Below, piece after piece: positions 1-11,700 of a stretch of 64,000 bases of DNA. Both the position numbers and the translations under genes were made by a program. Under the pieces are notes generated by a model, which saw only the letters and a list, made by a program, of their open reading frames with translations, was not told where the DNA came from and did not search any database. The stretch comes from Takakia lepidozioides (taxonomy: Eukaryota > Streptophyta > Takakiopsida > Takakiales > Takakiaceae), in the NCBI GenBank assembly GCA_030704615.1, contig CM060732.1:24740001-24804000 (forward strand), given 5' to 3'. Position 1 is the first letter of the stretch, and each line of letters begins with the position of its first letter.

Positions 1-3000
1 CTTAGACAAATTGCAAAGGCTTGGAAAGCTGATAAAGGGTAGCGGTAGTCCATTGTGAACATGTCCTTTCCAATCTTCCCAAACTGGAGTAAGACTTTGT
101 CATGGTCGGTTTGAGAAACTGGTTGTGTGGGTTCAATGGCAGCCACCAACTGGAAATTTTTAACGGAGGCAACAGTGACCCTCCCACGGAAATTCAAGCA
201 CCAACATTGCAGCTGCTCATGCCAACGGGGAGCCTTGTTCTTCAACACCAATGGACCATCCTTGGTAATAATTGGACTCTCGTACTCACAGTCAATAGTG
301 CTGCAATCGGCAACTGCAGCTTTTGATCTTGGTGATGAGATGATGCTGGAGTGAGGGATTGAGATTTCATCAAGGGTGCCTGGAGTGAACTCAGTGGGTG
401 TTGGAGCTGAGCCCCCTGATTCCATGGATGAAGCTGGGATGGTTGTGAGGGTGCATTGCATGCGCCGAGGGCCCCGTGTGCCAAGGACATTGAGTTCATA
501 AGCTATGTGTGCAACATTATAACTTCCAGCCGGCACTCGAGGCGACACTTGCTTGGATCCAATTCGCCTGCCACCGCGATTGTTTGAGACCACCGCCCCG
601 GTGTGTGGGGGTTGGCTATCATAGATTGTGAACTTCGTGCCCAGGAAATTGGACCTGCAATAATAATTGGATCTAACGAGGGATCATCTCTGCAAATCAA
701 GAAACAAGTGATATGTGCCAAGAACTAACCCTACTTGATAATATATGACAAAGGCTGACATAATTAACAACCTTCACATGATAGTACACATTGACATTTC
801 TCAAAATGTGAATTACCATGCAATTCAGGTCAGTTTCCATACCCTACATAGCCTGGACTGCATATCGACAATTCTCAATGACACTATTAGTGTCCAATTT
901 CGGGGTGAGTTTCCACACCCTGATGGTCAAGACGGACCAAGCCCTCAAGAAAGCATCATAACCAGTGTATATCTTCTCACCAGTGCACACCAGAGGAATT
1001 GATACTAGCATTTGGTTCACTAAATAAAAACTCAAGAATACAAAGATTAGGGCATACTATACCGACTTCCAACGCTAATTGTTATGCCATACTACACAAA
1101 ATCTGTTATGGCTTTAAGTAGCGGTAGGCTCATATACCAGATTCATCAATTCACGACCTCAGGTTCCAACTACATTCTGAGGCAATACCTATCAAAAACT
1201 TTCCCCCCATATAACCGAGTAATGCCCATAGCAACTAGGCCTTAAATAATAATGCAACATTGTGTGCATTAGTGATTAAGATGAGTCCCAAGAGTAAGAA
1301 AATAGGAGAGATGAAACACAAAATCTTACCGTAATTTGCCCACATAGGTGTTGCTACCCCGTGACATGTCCTCAGCATTAAGTGAGATGATGTAATCAGT
1401 ACTGGTGGCCCGCCGGAATTTTCGAGCAGCCAACAAAAACTTCCCATTCTCAACTAGGGCTACACACAAATGAACTTGATTAGAAGACATACATATAACC
1501 AAAGCACACATCCATGAATGACTCTATTACAAAACACACATTTGCTAGAAGGAAATTCCCTACTAAAAGGGCCATGGTGCTCTTGTATCACAACTATTGA
1601 CTGTGGACACATACAAGAGAAATGGGTGAATAAATCCGAAATAAATTGAAACTGACGCACGATCAGTTCAAAGACCACTTTGCTGCACATCTCCAATATG
1701 ACAAATCCTCAAGACAAAAGTTTAAGCATAATCATTTTCAGAAACCAGTTGCTGTTCAAAACTGCCAGTTTTGCTGAGTAAACTCACAAACCATATCCAA
1801 CAGACAACACATAATCAATCAATAAGAGGAAGGTCCCAAATGGGCCAGGAACTTACTGGGAGGCAAGCCTAGAAAGAGCTGGTAAGTAGAAGTTGTTCTG
1901 TCCCGCTTTATGAAGCATTGCACTGTATTGTCTCGTGGTCCAGGCTGCAACCCCCAAACACATTCCCCCTTAATATTTCAATCGCCACTAATTCCCTAGT
2001 TGATGCATAATAGTCTTGGGGGACGTTTGAGTTCACATTCATGCCTGAATCGCCAAGTTATACTCTATACCAAAAGGACAAACACGGCTATAAAGACTCG
2101 TGTCTTGTGGTGTAGGCTGCAACCCCTAAAGCACCTCGTATTTCAATCATCACTGATCCCCTATCACACAATCCTAGAGGAGGTTTGATTTGATATCCAT
2201 GCCATCAATCTCACCAGTTAATACCCTCTTCCAAACTGATAACACCCCTAGAAAATCCTAAAACATGCAAGCTACATATAAGGGTGAATCAATCAAAGTG
2301 AAAAAAAAACTGTGGGAGACTTCAGGGTGAATCAAGGAGAGGCAGAAAGAGTGTCCACTTGAAACAACACAAACTCCCCATCAAATCACATTCACAAAAG
2401 TCAGGCGTTCTCAGGAGTTCTCAACCTTTTTCATATGTCTCAAGAACTCATCATATATGTAGGTACACTAATAACTCATACAGACATTAAGAGATAACCT
2501 AACAGATGTTGCCATCCATGCTAAAACATAAACTAGCAAACATAAGGTACTGACATTCGGGTGCCAATAATGTACCTCAGACAATTCAACTGTGGTGGAG
2601 ACAAGCTGCGACCACTCCCCACCAAACTCATTCGGTCCCAAGTGTGGTCGTAGATCACATAGGATACTATTTTCAAAATTCATAAGCATACCTTTACGAG
2701 CAAGAACTTAGGAGAGCAAGGAGTACATAGACCATACTAAGGAAAGATACTAATACGCTACTGAGATAGAAAGTTTAGGAGTAAGCCTATTTAGAAAATC
2801 GGCTATTCTAAGCGTGGAATATCCTAAAAAGTGAGACTAGAGGATTGGAAAAGACACTACTTGTATAAATTCCTTTTTGTTCATTCACCTCTTCCTTGTG
2901 TGACACTGTACATGTTTTGATGAGCTCATCAGAACAGTCAGCACATATGAACACATGAAGTAGCACCTAAAATTTCACTTTAGCTTGTCCTGAGAAAGTG

Positions 3001-3834
3001 TACAAGTGAGAAAAACTGCACAAAGAGGTATGCTGGTAGGGTAGCTGAAGGGACCTGCACCTTGCACATTTCCCTGATGTACCAGCTGGTCACTACTTAG
3101 ATGTTGAATATCCACAAAGTACCAGAAAAAATTAAGCCAATAAAAAATGTTACAACTACCAGACTTTACAAGCGCCGCTTGTCCCAAGGCTCTTTCCTCA
3201 TCTCCATCCTCCCTGACTGACATCCCAGACTACCAGCACAAACAACAACAATCAATGGAGCCCTCTCTCCTCTAAAGAGCCAAAACAGGTGTGTAGAAAG
3301 GAAGAAAAGCCCTCACCGTGTAGACCTGCTGCAAACCAGTCGCAGACTTCTACTATGGACATTCATATAATATACTGACAAATCCATTCAAAATGGAATC
3401 CTCCCACATTAAAGTGCTTCGAAATGAGAAGCTCTTACCTGTTTCAAAGAAATGGGGAATGTCAGCTTTCCTGATTGTTCAGGAGTCTTGACTAGCTCCT
3501 TGGTGATATCCCTCCAAGTGCTGCAAACTGCAGCACAAGCAACCACATGCTTGCGACCAGGCCAAACACTTTCACAAGACTCTAACCGTTGGATGACGTC
3601 TCTGAGAAGCTCAGGGGGCATGTTTGCCCATGAGTTCGGTTGTTGTGGTTGTAGAGCAGTATCCACCCTGAGCAGTGTTTCATCGAGCACCATTCCACTT
3701 GATCGACCTCTATGGTGGTGGGGAAACTTCAATTCAAAGCTCCTTCTCGAAATGCTCCCTATCCCGCCCTTCATTTCTTGAAACTCCCGTATCAAGCTCT
3801 TGAGGGGCATCAACGACTGCTTTTGACCCGACAT
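1..3834 (-). CDS. TLP: Tubby-like F-box protein (plant TLP/TULP), 3' end cut by window edge
   Basis: Four exons read from splice sites and phase: 3834-3439, 1944-1857, 1459-1330 and 654-1. They give about 422 residues in one frame. The N-terminus starts [20 protein letters not shown]. An F-box segment follows ([17 protein letters not shown]), then [13 protein letters not shown] and the tubby domain: [53 protein letters not shown] and the signature [17 protein letters not shown]. The last codons read FAICLS, where the family normally continues with about nine more residues to a terminal ACE, so only the last few residues lie outside the window. In the family the tubby domain binds phosphoinositides and tethers the protein to the plasma membrane, and the F-box joins SKP1 in SCF ubiquitin ligases. 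The ATG at 3834 matches the usual family start. Identity is secure; the biological role here is inferred from the family. Confidence 0.95.
1929..2233. repeat. Diverged tandem duplication carrying the exon 2 acceptor of the TLP gene
   Basis: Two copies of about 140 bp start at 1929 and 2101 (offset 172). Both contain the block tcgtggt(cc/gt)aggctgcaacccc, so the second copy repeats the 3' splice site and first exon bases of exon 2 inside the upstream intron. Later shared blocks include tttcaatc and ccat/catgcc. The copies are clearly diverged. Confidence 0.7.
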
Positions 3835-5796
3835 GTTTTCTATCTGTAACTAGACGCCCATACACCAGGCACAAGGTCCTTCCGAACAAGTTTCCTCTCT
3901 TCTACAAGCTGTTTCCGACTTCGGCTCCAATGGAATGAAAAGTATGCTTAGGCTTGCATAATACCGCCTGTAAACAACGCAGCGTTCCTCAAACAAACCC
4001 GCCTACTTATACAAAACGTTGCGCAAACGCCAGACCATGGTCCCCCTAGCGATGAAACCTCAACTCCCACCCAATGTACCTGGGCTAGAGAGCAAGACAA
4101 AGCACCGAAACCCTCCTCCTTTCCAACATTGTCAAGCGTATACCCTTGTCCCATGCAACGCCAACAGCATATATCAGCATCTACAACAGAGTCCGTGATC
4201 GTACTAAGAAAAAGTCTCTGTGACGCATCTCCTACTCTTCACAGTCCAATCTCCCTCTTCTCGCCTTTGGATCTTCAGCTCCTACCCACCCTTCTGGTCG
4301 AATGCACTTCAGCGCAAACCTTCCTTCCAGGCTCACCAGCTTGTCTTCCCAAACGAGCTTCTCTGCTCCCGTGTGGAGATGAGACGCTTGATCAGCTATG
4401 AGAGACTCACCGTCATCAATGACCGTCAGACATTCGACACCTTCCGGTTCCGCATCCCTTCCAGTTCGGCCTACAAGATCTTTCTCGCCATCCCCAACAC
4501 AAACCAAGCATTCGACTTATCGGTGTCCCTACTTCTTCCTCACTGACATTGTTGACATTCTCTGCCGACTGTGATTCCATCGGAGCAGCGAATCTCAAGT
4601 CTACTTGCGGGAGCCATCACAGTAGTAAATCTCAAGCCTCCTTGCAGCTCTCTGATGTCTGTCACTCGGTACTGTGCATCCTCGATACTCCGCCGGGATC
4701 CGGGTCACAGCCCATCCCCTGGCAATCTGCCTAACCCTTACAGGACAGGGCAAAAGCAAAGTTGGAGAGGAACTGGAGAGGAACTGGAAGAGACCCAGCC
4801 AGCAAACCGGGTCAAACCCACTTGACCGCGTGACTGTCCACCTCCTCCGACCCCTCCCTCTCCCTTTCTCTGCGTCTCCCGAGTCTGCAGAGCTGTGCGT
4901 TTCCGCGTGGATCAGTCTTCGAACTGATCGCCTGCCGGATTACCTCACCCGACACGTCACTCTCTGCACTAGGTTAAGAGCTGCAACACGCTTTTAGTTT
5001 ACAGGGGCGAGAGGTTAGGAAGTTCATCTGTTATTAGCCGCGGATGGAGCTTCTATTGCTGGAGCATTTATCATTGATCTGCTTGGAGACTTGGAACTAA
5101 GCTAAACTTACATTGTGCATTTCTAGACTCTTGTTCGAGTTGGATATGGTGGCACTAGCATCATCGTTTGTGGTTTCTACTTGCATCCTTTGTAATGTGC
5201 ACAGGGGGAGGTTGACAAACTAGAGGCACTCCAACGGCGTGCATTTGGGTGTTAGCGGCACTCCCAGTGGCAATGTACAATGTACAATGTATGTGACTGT
5301 TACCTCGATCAGCACGTAATCATGGAGAGTGCAGACAGTCTGAGTGGAAAGTGGTTTGGGTTGCCAATGTGTTATGCATTTTGAAATCCTTTCGAAGTGT
5401 TAGATACTACCTTAGAATACCCAGCGCCTCCAATGTGAAGGCAAAGACTGACAGATGCAAACTTGATGAGGCAAGTATACAAGGCATATCAAACAGTAGT
5501 GTGGATAAAATGTACAAACTTCAAGCAGTACACGTGCCAATTGCGCAGAGCAATCCATCTTGAATCTCACCTGGCTGAGCGTGTTGGCATGCTTTTCCAC
5601 TGCAGCTGCATCACTAGCAATTAACTCTATCCAGTTCACCCATGGTTCCCAACACAATGCGAGGATTCCAACAAATGTAGTGTGACATAACTAACTTTCA
5701 AAAGTCACCCGACGTTGGCACCGAGAGGTCAGTAGTAGGGAGATTGGGAGGGGGAGGAGGACATAATCCTAGGCTGATGGGAGAATCCAAGCCCAG
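3835..5796. other. Intergenic: TLP 5' flank and CASP 3' flank
   Basis: This stretch holds the presumed promoter and 5' UTR of the TLP gene (transcribed leftward from 3834) and the region downstream of the CASP stop. The open frames here do not resemble known proteins and lack plausible exon structure. It contains a directly repeated nine-base block, caatgtaca, at about 5272-5290. I see no RNA gene. Confidence 0.5.
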
Positions 5797-8700
5797 CTAC
5801 AATGTTGCAGCCACTGGTGCAGTGGAAGTTTTCAAAAACCCTTGTACAGCAAGAACTGCAGCTTGTTTCGATTCCAACTCCCTGTTCTTGATCGCACTGC
5901 AAGCAATCCAAATCAGAATGTCATGGTCTCTACATTGTTTGGTTTTTTATTTATCTCGTAAAAAGACTAAAAACAAACTGAAAATCAAGTCAAACATGCC
6001 AGTTAAGTTGGCTCCTGCTACACTCCATCATTGGCACAGCCTCCTTCAAAACTGTAAATCTTCTAACAATGTAACATCACCACTTACTACTTGAGCGCAA
6101 GAAAAGTGAAGATGTCTGCTTTTTGTATTTCCCATATTAAGCCTTTTGAGTCACTACGTTGTGCTCATCCGATCAGGCTTGACTCTGGCACCTGAGCTAT
6201 AGTGACAAAAAACAAACAACATGTGCTGACTATTTGATGCAGAAAACAAAGCCCTTGTAAATTCATACCACTTCGATATAAACTTCTGATTGAAGATTGA
6301 TATTGTGTTCAAAACTTACCTGTGGCTTATGCTCGAAAATCTGTACATACTCGCAAATACAAGCAAATGGAGGCCAATGGAGTAGAAGAAGATGAAGGTC
6401 CGAGCATATCTGTCAAAAACATCCTTGTGTTATACTTTATGCCTGTGGTGGAATGGATGACACAAGGTATCCTTATTGGCAAGGCATTTTTGGAGAGCAC
6501 ACAGAGTCAAAAGTCTATTGTCAGAGCAAGTCTGAACATCAGATTCCAAACAAGTGAACTACATGAGAGAATTGCCTCAAAAATTGAGCATGAGCCAATG
6601 TTGATTTCAGAAGGAAACACAAATGTTGGCTTAGTATGGTCTCAGCAGTCACATCAGGTGTTTAGAGGCTGGTGGGGGCAGACTCAAGGCATTTTCCTGT
6701 AATGTTCAGAGGACAACGAACTACTGTGCTCCAATCATTGGGTTGCCAGGCAGCAGGTGCCTGGGCTGGAAACATATAAGAGATCTGGGCAGCAGGATGT
6801 ACTTTATCGAAACAGGGAAGTTTCCTGGAAAATGCATACTTATGTAGTGGGTACGGGGTATCACATTTCTGTGACTTTGATGATGATCAAAGCCTGCACT
6901 GCCAGAACTGTTCCACAGCTGTGTGTCCAATCACGTGGAGACAGACAATTTGAAGTGTGTTTAGCATATAGAAATAGACCATTTCTTTCGAGCCAGGTTA
7001 CCAAGGACTTCTTTTCTTACAAGGACACAGCAGGGACCTTACTTGTTTCCAAGGAGAAAGCGACCACTGGTGAGCGTAATTTTGTCGCGAATTCCAAGCT
7101 CCTTATATCTACGCTCCTTTTCCTGTATCACAACAACAAATACAATTCCAGAAAGCAACACAGGATTTCGCAGCAAGCATTTCAGCTATCTATAGATCAT
7201 CTACAAGATGAACATGTACTAAAATGTACAGCAAGTAACACAATCTGCAACAGACAGAGACAGACCTTCTTAGAGAAAGCAGTGAAAGGATTGATGTCAT
7301 CTTCATAGATCTTCTTGTACTTGGTCTCTACGTCAGCCCCCATCCCTGTTTCCAAATCATCACCACGCTGCCCACACACCACCAGAAAAGACGCTTCAAA
7401 CTTTGGTGCAGAGTCCAGGGCAAATGGCCTAGACCAATTCTTAGATGGTATGGGTGAAAAAGTCTCTCCCTCTCTCTCTATCAACTCTCTTAGTGAAAAG
7501 AAGCTTTTCTCTCTGACTTCAGAAATCTTTATCATTACTTCTCTATGAAATGAAGGGCTCTGAAGCCTGGCATTCCCCATTTTACCACTAAAATTGTTTA
7601 TTGTGGTTCTGATGGGATGGGGCCAGGTGATGTCTCTTCACCTTTCTGACTGCTAAAGGGGTTAATGGTTACTAAGAGAGTGAAGGCGGCTGCCTTTCTT
7701 CACTGCATTGCTGCATACTCATGGATAACGTCGAGTTACTTCCAGGCAAAAATGAGGAACTAGTGGTTTGCTGATATTTCTAAGTAAGGAGAAGGTACTT
7801 CTAAGTAGAAAGGTGTGGCCAAATCTTACTGATGTCATATAAGATCTATGGCAGCCCTTGTTTTGATTCTTGTTATGAGCTAGTTCAGAAAACAGACCTA
7901 AAAACCAGTGTTTTGGGGACTACGAATCTGAACAACGAGAACAATGAGACTTCTCTTTAGTACGTTTGTGGATCTCTCCAAAGGTAGACATACACCATGT
8001 TGTGGTGCTTGCTACCTGTTAAGATCTGATTCCTTAGGACAAAAGGGGTGTAGATGTCTTAACACCCTTTTTGACCCTACAGAGGAATCTGACTTGACCT
8101 TGACATGGTTTCTAAGGAGTACATCAAAGTAGCCTCCTTTGTTATGTCATGACTGGCATTTGCCAGCAGTAATCACATCATAATAGACTTAGACTCGATG
8201 ATGGTCTTTGTATCTATCATGACAAGTGATGTCTCTCTATCAACTCTCTCACCTCTGTTCACCAACTTTCAAAACCTTGAGGCTGAACCGAAAGCCTGGC
8301 CCTGTTTGGGCAGCTCACACACAGCAAGTTGATGCCCTGGGGAGCATTTGGGATTTCTTTTATACCCTCTTTTGCTTTCTACTGTCACATGGGCCTGTCT
8401 TCTTCTTCCCGCAAGGGCAAGGGCTACAGAGGTTCCGGGATTTGGTACCTGGGTGGATCATAACCCTAACACCAGCTGTGTCCTCAGGTGTCTGTCATAG
8501 CAAATATGCTCAGGCTATCAAAGAGTCTGTTTCCATGGGTAATTGAGAGAACAGCCCACCCTGAACAAGAGGACACTGCACAGCCAATACAAACAAGAAA
8601 CAAACACAAAGAGATCATGAGTACCAAACCATGAAACCTCTAATCAAACAAAACTGACCTTTTTCGGGCCTCGAGGGACCGGTCGCTCCTTAGTGTAGTC

Positions 8701-11700
8701 CTGTACGTAGCGTATCTTCTCATACAATTTGACATTGTCAGCTTTGCTGCGCTCCAGCTCTGCTGTCAATACTTGACACTTGTCTCTGGCCACACTCAGC
8801 TCCTGAGAAACCAATCAGATACATGAGTCAATTCGCCTGTTCTGCCCTCTTTCTGTCTGAATATTCCCCAGTTTATTCGTGCTCCCCATTTTTTCCTCTC
8901 AGACTGTGCATTCACACCTGGCAAAAGGAGAAAAGGACACGAAGATACTTGAAAGGGTTTCCGCCCAATTGCAGACCTATACCGTGAAACATTCCAGAGC
9001 ATGTGAGTGGCATGATGGGACAGAGAATTAGGCTTTGTCTCTGCTTATGCCTCATCACATCCATCAGCAGGGTCCACGCCTAAACAGGGTAGTTCAAGTG
9101 AGGACTTACATCTTCTGTCTCCCGCAGACGTTGCCGAAAGCGGTCGCGCTGGCTACATATCACCTCCAACATAGAGTTCTGCTCCTCATCTCCAAGAAAC
9201 TGCTTCCCACCTCCACCATGCTGCCATCCCCGGCAATCCACCCATCAACTGTTGTTGGCCCATGGGTAGCTGGTTCTAGGTATGCACCTTGGCAAGAACA
9301 GTTAATATGATAAGCCACAACAGAGCAATATTTCATTGCCGCAAGCTAAACAGCAAGAGGCAAAAGAAGTACCTCAAACAAATCCGGGATACCTGCATCA
9401 GGTGCATCCCAATCATCTGTCTGCTTGATTGCTCGTCGGTCTGTTGAATTATACCCCTGCTACCATGACAGCCAACAGAATGCCACCACGTTTAAAATTC
9501 GTTTCATTGAAAGTAGTAGGCTCCGCATGAATTTCTTGATACAGCGTTGGCTTTTTTTGGCCAGGTGACAACATCATTACTGAGCAAAGGTTGCGACACC
9601 TATCACAAGGGAGAGCTTCCATTCCAGTACACATACTTCCCCCACGATTGACCCTCCAATATCCCAAGACAGAAGACATCCTCCAGCAATTTTCAAGCAA
9701 AAGTTGAACATTTTGAGTGTGCATTGGAGGGTTAGACGTACCATCTTATCTTCAAGCACCTTGAAGCAGCTGTGTGATGAGAATAAACAGGTATGACTGA
9801 AATATGAAGAAGATGCATAATGTTGGATAAAACATAGAGAAGTTCATTACGCACCTTGAGTATGTCTTCTTCCAGCTTGACAATTAATGCCTTCTGGTCC
9901 TCCACCTTGAGGTCCAGCTCTCTCACCCGCTCTTCCGCACCTGCTGCTGCTGCTGACCTTTCTGACAGTTGTAACTGTCCAGACCCCACAACATTCCCTA
10001 AGATTCAATCCGTCACAATCCATTCAACCTACACAAAGATTATCCTCCGTTCCTCTCAGCCCCTTGCTGCTCTCTCTCTCACTCTCTCTCTCTCACGTTA
10101 TAAAGCACCATTTCATTTCGTTTCTCTCTCTCTTTCTCCCTTTGTTGGGCAAACCACACACAGCAGATTGATGCTTGTGTAAAGGGATTTCTGGAGGATA
10201 TCTGGAGAACTCGGATCAATTGTCTGTTCCAAGGTAAGTCATACTGCTGACAAAGGTAGCTTCTGTCCCTTCGTGTTTCGCTCAACTGAGCACTGTGTCA
10301 ATGGCCACAAGGCTACGGCAAACAACGTCTTATGAGTACATTCTCTTTCTCCCTCACATACTCTTGTTCCACAAACTGGGCATGGAGTCTATGGCCACAA
10401 GGCTACGGCAAACGTCGTCTTATGAGTACATTCTTTCTCCCTCATACAGAAACACACCTACAACATTCGTTAGTCAATATCGAATTCTTGTGTTCACACC
10501 TTTACTATGGTGAGTTCATGCTCCATCTTCCGGTTTTTATCCAGTAGCAATGTCTCCAGTTTCCCAATGTCCTCACCCCGCGTAGCCAGCTCCCAGTCCT
10601 CTGCTTCCACAGAGTTGTAGCCTACCGCCTGCACACACGTATCATACACCATACTTTCATCAATATTGACATTGTATATAGCTGTGCGTACTATGTGCTT
10701 ATCTGTCGGCCTATAAAAACATTCAGTGGACGGGGAGAGTGAGTGTGTGAGAGAGAGAATGAACTCATGAGACTTTGTTTCCCTTATAGCCGAGAGAGAG
10801 AGAGAGAATGTACTCATAAGACGTTGTTTGCCATAGCCTTGTGGCCATTGACAAGAGAGATTGTACTCATAAGACGTTGTTTGCCGTAGCCTTGTGGCCA
10901 TTGACCCCGCGCCCAGTTTGAGCGGGAACAAAAGGGACAGAACCTACCTCTGTCAGGGGCTGACGTTGGTAGTAAGACTTACCTCCATATAAAGAATTAA
11001 TCCGGGTTTTCCAGATATCCTCTAGAAATCCCTTCACACAAGCATCAATCTGCTGTGTGTGATTTGCCCAAAAACTAGGCCTCAGGAGGGCCTGGGCTTT
11101 TGGCTCAGCCTCGAGACTTTCAAAGTTGGTAAACAGGGGTACAGGCACAATTCCCTTGATAGATTTGAAGAGAGCGTCTCTTTGGTGAGAGAACCCTGAC
11201 AGTGTATCAGAAAATGAATACTGTCTTCAGATTGCCCACACAACGGGCAATTGCACTCTCCCTTTCCTCTCTGCTTCTGTTTGCTGTTCAAAGGTAGGCT
11301 TCCTGCCCTGAGTTTAAATTTCAGAGAGATTGTACTCATAAGACGTTGTTTGCCGTAGCCTTGTGGCCATTGACCTCGCGCCCAGTTTGAGCGGGAACAA
11401 AAGGGACAGAACCTACCTCTGTCAGGGGCTGACGTTGGTAGTAAGACTTACCTCCATATAAAGAATTAATCCGGGTTTTCCAGATATCCTCTAGAAATCC
11501 CTTCACACAAGCATCAATCTGCTGTGTGTGATTTGCCCAAAAACTAGGCCTCAGGAGGGCCTGGGCTTTTGGCTCAGCCTCGAGACTTTCAAAGTTGGTA
11601 AACAGGGGTACAGGCACAATTCCCTTAATAGATTTGAAGAGAGCGTCTCTTTGGTGAGAGAACCCCGGACAGTGTATCAGAAAATGAATACTGTCTTCAG

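Noticed and set aside
9743-9766. Short extra CASP exon reading VLEDKM
   Set aside because: Flanked by plausible splice sites, but exon 9855-9974 joins directly and in phase to 9456-9373, matching the family ILK/GYNS junction.
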